Assembly (NCBI RefSeq): GCF_001895025.1
Contig: NZ_BCXI01000001.1
Span: 391,050-455,049, forward strand
DNA: 64,000 bases
Direction: 5' to 3'
Origin: Rhodococcus zopfii NBRC 100606 = JCM 9919
GTDB taxonomy: Bacteria; Actinomycetota; Actinomycetes; Mycobacteriales; Mycobacteriaceae
In this document: in pieces, positions 55,277 through 64,000 of the stretch
Numbering within the stretch: the stretch's first letter is position 1
Layout: each line of letters starts with the position of its first letter
Translations under genes and position numbers: made by a program
Notes under the pieces: generated by a model
Told to the model about the DNA's origin: nothing
Database searches by the model: none
What the model saw: the letters and a program-made list of their open reading frames with translations, nothing else

Positions 55277-55636
55277 TTACGGACCGGTGCAGTCGGTCCA
55301 GTGTTCCGGGTCGCACAGCGTGAACACGATGCGACCGTCGGGTTCCCGGTCCGGAAGAACCAGTACGCGCCACCGCGGGATCCATTCACCGATGCCCCCG
55401 CCCAGCGCGAGAGCCTGCCCGATCGCGTCGACATCATGGTGACGGAACGTGCATCTATTTCCGTCCCAGGACAATTGGACCGTCTTGTCGTCCAGGATCT
55501 CGACAAGTGCGTGTACCGCAAGGTCGCGGTCGCCGAGGGCGTGCCGGGCACGTATGTGGTGCGCGTGATGTCCGTCGTGAAACGAGTTGCACGTAGCGGC
55601 GGCGGCGCGGACGATCGAACGGGCAACGAGAATCAT
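55277..55636 (-). CDS. Small hypothetical protein
   Basis: A 119-residue protein beginning MILVARSIVRAAAATCNSFH and ending EPDGRIVFTLCDPEHWTDC. It is His- and Trp-containing, with WDGNRCTFRHHDVDAIGQAL in the middle and IPRWRVLVLPD later. ATG at 55636 follows a good GGAGGA site, supporting real translation. I recognise no family and see no signal peptide. It converges with the SRAP gene. Confidence 0.6.
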   Translation of the reverse strand: MILVARSIVRAAAATCNSFHDGHHAHHIRARHALGDRDLAVHALVEILDDKTVQLSWDGNRCTFRHHDVDAIGQALALGGGIGEWIPRWRVLVLPDREPDGRIVFTLCDPEHWTDCTGP

Positions 55637-55978
55637 CGTGGTCCTCCGGGTAAGCCCCGGGGCGGGGCGCTCCTGTCCGAGCCGGTCGGTCTCGGACCGC
55701 TTCGTCACCCGAACCACCCGCGAGCGTGGGGTTGGTGTGCCGTCCAGTCGGGGCTTGGCGACGGCAACTCGTGAAGCAACGCCACTGTACCGCACCGGAG
55801 GCTGCGCGAGTTCGGTCAGGCACGGTGAGCCCCGTGGCGGTCGGGACAGCCCGGAGTGCCCGCGGCCGGTGGAACAGCCTGCTGCAACCGAGTTCGGGGA
55901 CGTGGAAGTGCTCGCCCCGCAGGCGGACGGCACCCTTTGCTCCCGTGTTCGGCGCGAGTGTGAGGAGCGCGGTGCAGG
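55637..55978. other. Stretch without recognised genes
   Basis: About 340 bp between the promoter side of a small gene and the 3' end of a decayed gene. Overlapping open frames on both strands are low-complexity and arginine-rich. I see nothing conserved. Confidence 0.4.
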
Positions 55979-56465
55979 TCAGAGCAGGTCGGCCCTGTCC
56001 ACGAGCCAGCGTCCGTCCACAATGTCGAGCGTCATCACCACGCGGCTGCGGTCGACCCGCGGTTTCGGGCTGGCGGCGTTCGTGATCGTCCGGTCGACGA
56101 AGAGCAGGACGACGACCTCGTCGTCGGCCGCCGACCGCACCGCGGCGTCCGCTACCGTGCCCATGCTGGTGGCGTTGTTGTCCACCAGCATCTGCTCGAG
56201 CTGGCTACTGGACCGCGAGTACATGTGCGGAACTCCCGCGTCGCTCCGGCCAGGACGTCGGAGAAGTTCCGGTCGATGTCGCCGGCCTCGATGCTGGTGA
56301 GGGTGACGGCGTAGTTCCTCGCGGTCTCGAGCGCCTACGGCGCGGCGCGGTCCACCACCGCATCGGAATACATGCGCCAGCAGGCGAACCCCGCTCCGGC
56401 GCACACCGCGCCGACGAGCAGCCCGGCGAGCACCCGGCGGACGCGGTGCGGCGGACCTGCGGTGT
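55979..56465 (-). pseudogene. Mce-associated membrane protein-like gene, disrupted
   Basis: Reads as a short cytoplasmic start, a membrane segment VLAGLLVGAVCAGAGFACW, then ALETARNYAVTLTSIEAGD and, in another frame, MYSRSSSQLEQMLVDNNATS and ending DGRWLVDRADLL. This is the pattern of Mce-associated (VirB8-like) proteins. Two lesions are visible: an in-frame TAG at 56335-56337 between RAAP and ALETARN (explained by GAG to TAG), and a one-base loss near 56226 before MYSRSS. It cannot be translated whole. Confidence 0.7.
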
Positions 56466-56639
56466 CGGACCGGTCCGGCCGAGCGGGTCGCTACCCGGGG
56501 CCGACTTGTCGGTGTCGTCTCCCGCGGGCCGTGGTGCCGCCGCCGCGCCGCGGGGAAGCAATTGCGGGTCAGGGCAGTGCGTATTGAGGAACGGCTCCGG
56601 GCAGTCCGGTCGCGACGGCGCCGAGGCAGCGGACAGTCG

Positions 56640-57045
56640 CACGGCACCCGCGGGAAGACGTCGACGCTGCCCCAGATTCCGCCGCCGCGGAAGACCGTGC
56701 CGATCGACACCCCGCGCAAGGTCACATCCTGACCGGGCGCGGCTGAGGTCGCACACATAGGCGCTGAGGAAGCTGCCCGCCTGACTGATCCGGGCAAGAC
56801 CTTTGAGCAGCAAGGGCACATTGGCGCCCGTGTAGCCGAAATCCTTCTTCCCCGCGTTGAAATGGGAGGAGAACCCTGGCTCCCGTTCGAGGAACTCGGT
56901 GACCCCGGGCCGGATGGCCGCCGCGATCTCGGCAACCCGGTCGCCGACCCGTGCGATCGTGTCCACGGACGTGATCAGGTCGGGCTTGCGGGACGCGAGC
57001 TCGGTGGGGATCGCCTGGGAAGGTGTTTGCGAACTCTGATGCTTG
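56640..57045 (-). pseudogene. C-terminal remnant of an MCE-family protein
   Basis: One frame reads PDLITSVDTIARVGDRVAEI, GVTEFLEREPGFSSHFN, then NVPLLLKGLARISQAGSFLS and AYVCDLS, the usual end of the helical part of Mce substrate-binding proteins (compare L-TRVTQYGSWLSLYVC). After about 56750 the sense moves to another frame (TLRGVSIGTVFRGGG). The N-terminal MCE domain and all other mce operon genes are missing. It lies directly upstream of the broken Mce-associated gene and beside an IS relic. Confidence 0.65.
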
Positions 57046-57203
57046 AGGTGACCAGCGTGGATGTAGGAAAAGAAGTGAACTCATGGTAGGTCAGGAGGGG
57101 CTTACGCCACGACCCGACCAGGAGTCCACGTTGTCATCATCGACATCGTTCATCGCGCTGTGCCCGTCGTGCCCCCAACGAAGACGGCGGGCACCGTTGC
57201 CGG

Positions 57204-57665
57204 GTGCATCCCTCACAATCGGTCACCGACACACAATGGGCGATTCTCGAGCCGCTGCTCCCACCTCCCGGCAACCTCTCCGGACGCGGGGACAACCCAA
57301 AGCCCTGGCGTCGTCGCATTCTCGACGCGATCTTCTCCGTGGTTCGGGGCGGTATCGTGCGGGCGGCAACTGCCGTCGGAGTTCCCGCCGGCGATGACGG
57401 TCTACGCCGTCTTCGCCCGGAACGTCCGGTCGCGGTCTGGGCGAAACACGTTCTGGCTCTTGCGGTCGAGGTTGTCAAGCGCACCGCCGACACCACCGGA
57501 TTCGCGGTTCTTCCCCGCAGGTGGGTGGTTGAGCGGACCGTCGCGTGGATCAGCCAGCACCGCCGTTGCGTCCGCGATTACGAGACCCGTCCGCAGAATC
57601 ACGAAGCGATGGTGTACATCGTCATGATCGTGACCATGTCCCGCCGGCTCGCCCGGTCTGCGTGA
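57204..57665 (+). mobile_element. IS5-family transposase relic
   Basis: The N-terminal part SVTDTQWAILEPLLPPPGN and GDNPKPWRRRILDAIFSVV is the DUF4096-type start of IS5-group transposases. The sense then shifts (QLPSEFPPAMTVYAVFAR is in the next frame at about 57365-57420). The end resumes as VVKRTADTTGFAVLPRRW, then VVERTVAWISQHRRCVRDYE. The central DDE catalytic region, some 300 bp, is deleted. The element is dead. Its right end overlaps the 3' end of the MMPL gene on the other strand. Terminal inverted repeats were not found. Confidence 0.8.
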
Positions 57666-59805
57666 CATCTACCGGGTTCTCAAACACGTTCTCAGGCATG
57701 CTCGGCCATAGCGCCTTGTCCCCGATCAGTCGCATGATCGCAGGAACGAGCAACGGTCGGACAACGAAGGTGTCCAGTAGGATGCCGATGGCCATCGCGA
57801 GACCGAACTGGAACAGTTCCCGGATCGGTTGGGTGGTCAGTACAGCGAAGGTGGCTGCCAGAATGAGCCCCGCGGATGAGATCACCCCACCAGACCGGGT
57901 AAGCGCCACCCGCAGGGCCGCCCGTGGTGGATGTGCCGAAAGCTCTTGCCGGTAGCGGCTCATCAGGAAGATGGTGTAGTCGACACCGAGCGCGACCAGG
58001 AACACGAAGATGTAGATCGCAACCCGGTTCCCGATCCCAGCGTCCCCGAGCAGCGTGACAGTGATGAAGGTCGTGAGCCCGAGTGTCGCGGTGAACGACA
58101 GCACCAGCGTCCCGATCAGGTACACAGGTGCGAGCACGGACCGCAGCAGCAGTGCCAGTACCGCGGCGACGATCACGAGTACCAGTGCGGCAACGACCCA
58201 GTTGTCGCGATCGAGCGCCGCCCGGATATCGACGGAGTGAGCCGTTTCTCCGCCAACGAGGACCTGCGCGTTTTCTATCCCAGCACTGTCCGCTGCAGAC
58301 TGAGCGGCGGAAGCGAGGGTGTCCACGCGGTCCATTGCCTCAGGACTGTAGGGGTTGTCGGTGAAGGTGACTTGGAATGCTGCGGTGGTCCCTTCGGCGC
58401 TGACCGCGGGATACTCACCCACTCGGGCCACCCCGTCCACGTCCGCCAGACCGCTAGCGATCCTGTTCCAGTCCGGGGAGGGCGTCGTCCCGGACGGCGT
58501 GGTGACATACACGCTCGACGGTGCGATCTCCCCAGGCCCGAACGCGTCTGCGATCATGTTCTGACCGGCCTCGGATTGGGTATCGATGCGGAATCCGCTG
58601 ATGAAGTCGAAGCTTTCACGGTAGCCGGTCAGGCCCGCGGTCATCACGAGAAGGCCGAGAAGCGTGGAGACCAATACCGCCTTCGGCGATCGGTCGACCA
58701 GGTCCGAGACCCGTTCCCAGACTTTGCCACCGGCGCGGCCCGCGGCTGCTTGGGTTGTGGACGGCCAGAACAGCTTTCCTCCGAAGAGCAACATGAGCGC
58801 AGGGGTGAAGGTGAAACCGACAAGCCCCATCGACGCGACGCCCAGCGCGAGATACGGGCCGAACCCGCGCAAGGCCGGAGAGACCGCTGCCAGCAGAGCC
58901 AGCATTGCCAGGACGATAGTCGAGACACTCGACAGGATCGCCTCGGACACTCCCCGCAACGCCCGCATCATGGCGGCCGGGCGATCCGGTTCCTCGACGA
59001 GGGCCTCGCGGTAGCGGGCGGTGACGATCAGTGCGTAGTCGGTACCGACACCGAACAGCAGCACGGTCATGATCGACGCGGTCTGCGAACTGATGTCGAA
59101 CCAGCCCGCGTCGGCCATCATCGCGCCCACCGTCTCGGCGAGCCGCATCGCGACACCGACACCGACCAGCGCCACAACCACGAGGACCGGCGACCGGTAG
59201 ATCACCAGGAGGATGATCGCGACCAGCAGGATCGTTCCGAGGAGCAGGATCTTGTCGCCGCTGCTGAACACCTTCACGGTGTCGGTGGCGATTCCTGCAG
59301 GCCCGGTGACCGCCGCGTCAGCAGGCCCGGCGGCCTCGCCGACCAGATCGCGAAGCACACCGACCGTGTCCTGGAACGAACTGTCGGTCGGGTTGCCGGT
59401 CAGCGACACGACAATCATCTCGCTGCCACCGTCAGTGGTGCGCAGATTGGCACCGCCAGGACTGTCGGCGGTGACAACAGCGGCGATCGAGGGATTGTCG
59501 GCTCTCGCACCGTCAATGCTCGTGACGATCCGCTCCACTGCCGCCGCCGTCGCGACCCCGTCGGCGCCGTGCACGACGACGATTGCCGGGGTGCCCTCAT
59601 TGCGAGGGAACTCGCGGGCAGCGAGTTCGGCAGCCTGCACGGATTGCGATGAAGCGGGCGGATCGTTTGCACCCGTGTTGTTTTCGACGTCCTCCAAGGC
59701 GGGGGCCGCGCTTGCGAGGACAGCCACCAGGATGATCCACAGCAGCACGGCGATACCGGCCCGACGCCGGGATCCGAAGAGGGTGTTCATGAAGCGTGAT
59801 GTCAT
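57622..59805 (-). CDS. MMPL/RND family transporter
   Basis: Large membrane exporter of 727 residues with two repeats of one helix, a periplasmic domain and five helices. FGVGTDYALIVTARYREAL and VALGVDYTIFLMSRYRQEL are the paired proton-relay segments typical of MmpL-type proteins. It is shorter than mycolate-exporting MmpL3 and lacks a long C-terminal domain. The last 15 codons lie over the IS relic, so the native end has been altered. ATG at 59805, 31 bp after the DUF3817 gene, fits an operon. Confidence 0.92.
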   Translation of the reverse strand: MTSRFMNTLFGSRRRAGIAVLLWIILVAVLASAAPALEDVENNTGANDPPASSQSVQAAELAAREFPRNEGTPAIVVVHGADGVATAAAVERIVTSIDGARADNPSIAAVVTADSPGGANLRTTDGGSEMIVVSLTGNPTDSSFQDTVGVLRDLVGEAAGPADAAVTGPAGIATDTVKVFSSGDKILLLGTILLVAIILLVIYRSPVLVVVALVGVGVAMRLAETVGAMMADAGWFDISSQTASIMTVLLFGVGTDYALIVTARYREALVEEPDRPAAMMRALRGVSEAILSSVSTIVLAMLALLAAVSPALRGFGPYLALGVASMGLVGFTFTPALMLLFGGKLFWPSTTQAAAGRAGGKVWERVSDLVDRSPKAVLVSTLLGLLVMTAGLTGYRESFDFISGFRIDTQSEAGQNMIADAFGPGEIAPSSVYVTTPSGTTPSPDWNRIASGLADVDGVARVGEYPAVSAEGTTAAFQVTFTDNPYSPEAMDRVDTLASAAQSAADSAGIENAQVLVGGETAHSVDIRAALDRDNWVVAALVLVIVAAVLALLLRSVLAPVYLIGTLVLSFTATLGLTTFITVTLLGDAGIGNRVAIYIFVFLVALGVDYTIFLMSRYRQELSAHPPRAALRVALTRSGGVISSAGLILAATFAVLTTQPIRELFQFGLAMAIGILLDTFVVRPLLVPAIMRLIGDKALWPSMPENVFENPVDVTQTGRAGGTWSRS

Positions 59806-59836
59806 ATCGTGGCATCCAATCCCGACTGGAAAGCGT

Positions 59837-60226
59837 TCATCGCACCGACGTCGGATAGCGGGACGGGAAGTCGGAGTAGCGGTCCGCCCCCGGGACGAAA
59901 CGCCCGGTACGGGCAGCCCACACCTCGAACGCGATCGTGGCGAACGGCGGCAGCGAAGAGACCAACGCCAACAGTAGGGTCCGCGGGCGCCAGCCGAGCC
60001 GGACGTACATCGCGATCGAGAGCACGACGAACGTCACGAACACTGCGCCGTGCAGGGATCCGAAGATTCGAACGCCGACCTCGGTGCTCTTCGCGATCCA
60101 CTTGAGGTACATGCCGATCAGCAACCCGAGCCAGGTCACCGCTTCCAGCGTTGCCACGATACGGAACGCCCGCACGAGAATGCGGGCATCCGACGTCGCC
60201 GCCGGACGTTGAGGCTGGTCACTCAT
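59837..60226 (-). CDS. DUF3817 family membrane protein
   Basis: A 129-residue protein with three membrane segments. VRAFRIVATLEAVTWLGLLI and FGSLHGAVFVTFVVLSIAMY are the DUF3817 signature, and the C-terminus RYSDFPSRYPTSVR is soluble. Function unknown. ATG at 60226 overlaps the preceding stop (ATGA), so it is coupled to the DUF2871 gene and leads into the MMPL gene. Confidence 0.85.
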   Translation of the reverse strand: MSDQPQRPAATSDARILVRAFRIVATLEAVTWLGLLIGMYLKWIAKSTEVGVRIFGSLHGAVFVTFVVLSIAMYVRLGWRPRTLLLALVSSLPPFATIAFEVWAARTGRFVPGADRYSDFPSRYPTSVR

Positions 60227-60696
60227 GCCACTTCCTCCACATTCGTTGATGTGCTCGCTATTTCGCGAAAGTCGCGGTGTTCGGGCGCGCGCACGACTGC
60301 GCTTCGAAGTGCGAGGAAGAAGACGACGAAGGCGACGGTCAGCAGGACATGACCTATACCGGCAATCCCCGAGATCGCGGCCGACCCTTCCTTGCCGAAG
60401 ACCTGCATGGTCCCGTGGACGAGCTGCATCGACACCGTGAGGATCAGGCCGGCGTGGAAGGTGACGGTGAACCATCGGTGGAGCGGGCTGGCCGAGAGCA
60501 CGAACAGGCGCTCGAAGACGGCAACGATCAGCAGGAACAGCACCCCGAGAACTAGGAAATGGGTGTGCACGGTGGACAGTTGAGTCGGGCCGTCGAAGTC
60601 CTGAGCCTTGGTCAGTTCCCGGTAGTACAGGCCCGACGCCAGACCCGCGACGGCGTACCCGAACGCGGAATCGACAAGTATTTTCACACCTTCCAT
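60223..60696 (-). CDS. DUF2871 family membrane protein
   Basis: A 157-residue protein with four membrane segments, containing GLASGLYYRELTKAQDFDG, TVHTHFLVLGVLFLLIVAVF and MQLVHGTMQVFGKEGSAAI, as in DUF2871. The histidines in THFLVLG and VTFHAGLI could bind heme or metal, but this is a guess. I use ATG at 60696 (MEGVKILVDSA); ATG at 60744 is in frame. First gene of a three-gene unit after the response regulator gene. Confidence 0.83.
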   Translation of the reverse strand: MEGVKILVDSAFGYAVAGLASGLYYRELTKAQDFDGPTQLSTVHTHFLVLGVLFLLIVAVFERLFVLSASPLHRWFTVTFHAGLILTVSMQLVHGTMQVFGKEGSAAISGIAGIGHVLLTVAFVVFFLALRSAVVRAPEHRDFREIASTSTNVEEVA

Positions 60697-60861
60697 CCGA
60701 CCGGATTCCGGATTCGGGCACATCCGCAGAACGGTGCGATTCATCTACGACTTTGGATAGAGATGGCGTGGAGCAACACCGCTCGAGCCCAGCCCGCCCT
60801 CTCAGCGACGACGACCCGTCTACCCCTGCGATCGCTGGAAGTCCCTGCTGCCGAACAAACG

Positions 60862-61503
60862 TCAAGGATGGTCGGTGGCTTCGCCGATAATCCCCCGCGC
60901 GCGTGCCTGCGCGACCGCCGCTGTCCGCGACCGCACCCCCAACTTGCCGAACGCGTTCGTCAGATGCGTCTTCACGGTGCCCTCGCTGAGGAACATGCGG
61001 TGTGCGATCTCCCGGTTGGAGTATCCGACTGCGACAGCCTCCAACACCTGAACTTCACGTGGGGTGAGGGTCGCCGCGGGACCACGCATCTGCGCCATCA
61101 GTTTCGCGGCAACTGCCGGGGAGAGCGCACTCGCGCCCCCTGCTGCCGCGACGATTGCCGTGAAGAGTTCCGCCGGTGCGGTGTCCTTGAGTAGATAGCC
61201 GCTGGCACCGGCTTCGATCGCGCGCAGGATCTCAGCATCGGTGTCGTAGTTCGTCACCACCAGGACCCGAGGTGCGTCCGGCAGCGACCGGATCCGGCTG
61301 GTCGCCTCCACGCCGCTCAGTCCGGTTCCGAACCGCAGATCCATGAGTACGAGGTCGACCTCCGTGTCTCGACACAACGCAACGGCGTCTTCGCCGGTGG
61401 ACGCCTCGGCGACGATCTCGAATTCGTCCGAGTGTCGTTCGAGCAATGCGCGCAATCCTGCGCGCACTATTTCGTGGTCGTCCGCGAGCACGAGCCGAAT
61501 CAT
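60862..61503 (-). CDS. NarL/FixJ-type response regulator
   Basis: DNA-binding regulator of 213 residues. The receiver domain has the acidic pair in LADDHE, phospho-acceptor Asp in DLVLMDLRFG (near 54) and the Lys in GYLLKDT. The LuxR-type helix-turn-helix is LTPREVQVLEAVAVGYSNRE and EGTVKTHLTNAFGKLGV. ATG overlaps the histidine kinase stop by four bases. Nearby targets are probably the DUF2871-DUF3817-MMPL unit 165 bp downstream and its own operon. Confidence 0.95.
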   Translation of the reverse strand: MIRLVLADDHEIVRAGLRALLERHSDEFEIVAEASTGEDAVALCRDTEVDLVLMDLRFGTGLSGVEATSRIRSLPDAPRVLVVTNYDTDAEILRAIEAGASGYLLKDTAPAELFTAIVAAAGGASALSPAVAAKLMAQMRGPAATLTPREVQVLEAVAVGYSNREIAHRMFLSEGTVKTHLTNAFGKLGVRSRTAAVAQARARGIIGEATDHP

Positions 61504-62672
61504 CGCGACTCCTCCTCCTGTTGTGTGAGCGGGAACGCCACCGACATCGCGGTGTGCCCAGGCTCGGACTCGATGGACCAACGCCCGCCGAGTTGCTCGA
61601 CACGGGTTCGCATGGCATTGAGTCCGAAGTGGTGTGCGGAGGGATCGGCGAGGATTGCGGTGTCGAATCCGTGACCGTCGTCGACCACGTCCAGATGCAC
61701 GGCGTCGGCACCATAGCTGAGGGTGACTACGGCGTTGCGGGCCTCGGCATGGCGCACGACGTTCGACACCGCCCCCTGGAGGAGGCGTACCAGAGCCGAC
61801 TCCACCGGCATCGGCAAGGACACTGCTTGCCCTTCCACAAGGAGCCCGATTGTGCATTGTCCCCCTGCCGCCCGGTCGCACACCCTGTCCAGCGCATCGA
61901 CGAGCGAGTTTCCCGCCAGGTCTGCAGGCGAAAGAGCCGCGATCAGGCGGCGCGCATCTGCCAACCCCGCCGAGGCAGTTCGCCGGGCCAATACGATCTT
62001 GTCCGCTGCGCCGGTCGGCAAGTCTTCAGTCTCAGCGGCGTGCAGCAGCATCTGAATGCTGCTCAACCCCTGTGCAACGGTGTCGTGAATCTCCCTGGCC
62101 AACCTCTCACGTTCGGCCAGTTCACCCGCGGTTCGTTCCGTCTCCGCAAGCTCTGCACGGGTGCGGTGTAGATCTTCGATCAGTTGCTGCCGTCGCTCCG
62201 TCTCGCGGAACAGCACCCGGAACCCCAGCCCAACAACGACACCCACGACGGCACCCAACATCGACCCGACTAGTGCACCACCCCACTGGCCTCGAGTTTG
62301 GACGGCGATCACGGTGTTGAGGAGGGTGATCACCGACACCGCTGACACCGCGGGGATCAGTGGCACCTCGGTCATGAAGAGCAGGATGAGTCCGAACGAC
62401 ACATACGCCGCATCGGCGCCGAGGAGCGCCATCGCAACCCACACTGCACACAACGCTCCCAGCCAGGCGAATCGCGCAACGGGAGCGCGCAAGGTACTGG
62501 CACCCACGATGTGAACGACGACGAACACCGCGGTCAGCGGACCGATCCATCCCACCGACGCTTCCGAGAGCAGCACCGCCCGCAGCAGCACGATCAACGC
62601 CAGAACCACGACGAGAACGTGCAGCCCTAGCCGAAGTCGAGCAACGCCCGTGAACGCGGATTCATCAACCAT
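61500..62672 (-). CDS. Sensor histidine kinase (HisKA_3 type)
   Basis: Membrane sensor of 390 residues. About six hydrophobic segments fill residues 10-175 with little extracytoplasmic loop, so the signal is probably in the membrane. A short coiled coil (ETERRQQLIEDLHRTRAELA) leads to the phospho-His in EREIH-like LAREIHDTVAQGLSSIQMLL, and the ATPase has SNVVRHAEARNAVV and VVDDGHGFD. Such LiaS/DesK-like sensors often detect envelope stress. Start at ATG 62672. Confidence 0.93.
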   Translation of the reverse strand: MVDESAFTGVARLRLGLHVLVVVLALIVLLRAVLLSEASVGWIGPLTAVFVVVHIVGASTLRAPVARFAWLGALCAVWVAMALLGADAAYVSFGLILLFMTEVPLIPAVSAVSVITLLNTVIAVQTRGQWGGALVGSMLGAVVGVVVGLGFRVLFRETERRQQLIEDLHRTRAELAETERTAGELAERERLAREIHDTVAQGLSSIQMLLHAAETEDLPTGAADKIVLARRTASAGLADARRLIAALSPADLAGNSLVDALDRVCDRAAGGQCTIGLLVEGQAVSLPMPVESALVRLLQGAVSNVVRHAEARNAVVTLSYGADAVHLDVVDDGHGFDTAILADPSAHHFGLNAMRTRVEQLGGRWSIESEPGHTAMSVAFPLTQQEEESR

Positions 62673-62808
62673 CACAACACACGATAGCGACGGCGACCCA
62701 CCGCCGGGATTACGTCCGAGGACGCAGCCGAGCGAACGACGGCCGAGATCCTGTTCACCGTCGTGCATTATGCAACATCCCTGGTGCCGGTGTGTTCGGC
62801 GCGATGGA

Positions 62809-63680
62809 CTACACCACAGGGCATTTCGGCGCCTCGACGATCGGGGCACTGCTCGGCCTGATCGCCACCCGCTGCGCGACCTCGTTCGTTCGGCCCAGTT
62901 CCTCTTCCAGCCCGTCGACGGCCTGGTGCATCGAGGCGATGATGCACAGCGGTCCGAGGACCGCCTGCCCGAGGGCGGCCTCGACCTGCGGCGGCTGCCG
63001 CAGCGTCGGTGCCTTCAGCTCGGTGAGGATCTGTTCGACGAGGCGTGGATCATTGCGCCGGTCGCAACGTCCGAGAAGACTCTCGAGACGTCGGCGGGTG
63101 AGCTCGCGACCCGTCGACGGGGTGTGCGCAGCGGTGAGAACGGTCAGTGCGGCGCGGTGCTTCAAGTTCGGAAAAGCTTGCAGAGACTGGGATGAACTCA
63201 AGCAATACCGACCGGAGCCGACTGATGGTTTGATGCAGGGCCCAGATGGCCTCCTGATGTTGGCGGGCCAGTGCCTTGACCGCTCGTCCGTGCTCACTGA
63301 TGGCCGGCAGCAGTCGGTGCGTGTTCTGGTCGGTGCGCAGAATGTTCGCCAGAACCGCGGCGTCATCGGGATCCGATTTGCCGTCGGCCTGGCCGTGGCG
63401 TTCGCGGTAGCGGGCCACCGCCCGTGGGTTGATCGGATAGACGGTGAAGCCGGCCTCGGCGAGGGCCACGACGAAGCGGTTCTTTTCGGTTTCGATCGCG
63501 ATCGGAGTGTCCTTCGAGCTTCCTCCGTTCTCGGCGATCAGCCGAAGTGGTGTATTGAATCCGTCTGCGCCGGTGCCGATTCGCGCTCGTGCCACGATGT
63601 GTCCGGTGTCGTCGGCGAGGGCGATGTCGTCGTGTGTCTCGGCCCAATCGATTCCGCAGATGATACCCGTGTGGTGTCCT
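62809..63680 (-). mobile_element. IS110-family transposase relic
   Basis: The N-terminal RuvC-like half is recognisable: GIICGIDWAETHDDIALADD, PIAIETEKNRFVVALAEAG, PINPRAVARYRERHG and KSDPDDAAVLANILRTD. A frameshift near 63190 moves sense to SLQAFPNLKHRAALTVLTAA and RLESLLGRCDRRNDPRLVEQ. Homology ends at about 62870, before the serine-containing transposase domain, and the frame stops at 62809. No convincing start codon remains. The element is inactive. Confidence 0.8.
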
Positions 63681-64000
63681 CCCTGTGTCGGCGTCGTCCC
63701 TGTCGGTGAGCTCGGGGTTGGTGCGGCGACCTGATGGACAGCGCTCGCGGGCGCGGCATCTCACAAGCCGATCACCTATCCCCGGGGGCGACTGGCAAGG
63801 CCACCGTCTACGTTGCGAGACCTCTCGCGCAGTCCGTGTCCTCAACAGCAGTGGTCACCTGTCAGCAGCTCACCACTTCAGACTGCGCCCGGATCGGTGA
63901 AATCTCAGTGACCTCCTGCCGGTCGCTGTCCGTGTCGGACCGGGGTCCGACTCTTCCATTGGGTGTAGGGGTCGGACCCAGGGCCCCGGCAAAGTCGTAT
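63681..64000. other. Right edge of window, no recognised gene
   Basis: About 320 bp beyond the IS110 relic. Short open frames only, none with family resemblance. GGGGTCGGACCCAGGGCCCC near 63967-63988 is a compact GC-rich dyad. The stretch may include the outer end of the insertion sequence. Confidence 0.3.

Noticed and set aside
57000..64000. Prophage or integrative element at the right end
   Set aside because: Two transposase relics are present but there is no integrase, excisionase, structural phage gene, tRNA or attachment repeat.

Overview
The window is high-GC actinobacterial DNA, most likely from Rhodococcus or a close relative in the Mycobacteriales. The evidence is MihF, a mycothiol-type DinB protein, Mce-related remnants, frequent GTG starts and gene orders matching Mycobacterium tuberculosis Rv1379-Rv1392 and Rv2533c-Rv2540c. 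No tRNA, rRNA, CRISPR array or phage module was seen.

Region 1 (1-17.2 kb, almost all minus strand) is conserved housekeeping DNA. Read in the direction of transcription it runs pepQ, efp, nusB, pyrR-pyrB-pyrC-(Rv1382-like)-carA-carB-pyrF, mihF-gmk-rpoZ-coaBC, metK and the start of priA. Many neighbours overlap by four bases. The pyrR leader carries a PyrR-binding-loop motif running into its Shine-Dalgarno sequence.

Region 2 (17.4-21.3 kb) holds small genes: a DinB/TIGR03086 protein, a probably frameshifted small protein, a cold-shock protein, a class II glutamine amidotransferase, a patatin-like lipase and a decayed DHFR/RibD-like gene.

Region 3 (21.3-40.8 kb) is the most interesting part, a catabolic block in several transcription units. 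An NAD-glutamate dehydrogenase diverges from an aminotransferase, glutaryl-CoA dehydrogenase, aldehyde dehydrogenase and CoA-transferase operon. Two tandem PucR regulators follow, then an ATP-dependent hydantoinase/oxoprolinase/lactamase pair (HyuA/HyuB type), an NCS1 permease and an amino-acid permease. Together they encode a plausible complete route from a cyclic amide such as 2-piperidone (delta-valerolactam), through 5-aminovalerate and glutarate, to crotonyl-CoA. The block lies between the Rv2536-like gene and aroB, where mycobacteria carry only aroQ (aroD).

Region 4 (41.7-45.2 kb) returns to the conserved aroC-aroK-aroB cluster with an A24 prepilin peptidase. A truncated dienelactone hydrolase marks a probable rearrangement junction at about 45.34 kb.

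Region 5 (45.3-64 kb) is accessory and partly decaying. It contains an MFS exporter, an SDR tail fragment, a PadR regulator with a membrane protein, an enoyl-CoA hydratase, a flavodoxin, a gamma-lyase-family PLP enzyme and a YedK/HMCES-type DNA-protein crosslinker. These are followed by a broken mce remnant, an IS5-type transposase relic abutting an MMPL transporter gene, a NarL-type two-component system and an IS110-type relic. Two copies of a short hairpin repeat sit at 19.6 and 51.0 kb.
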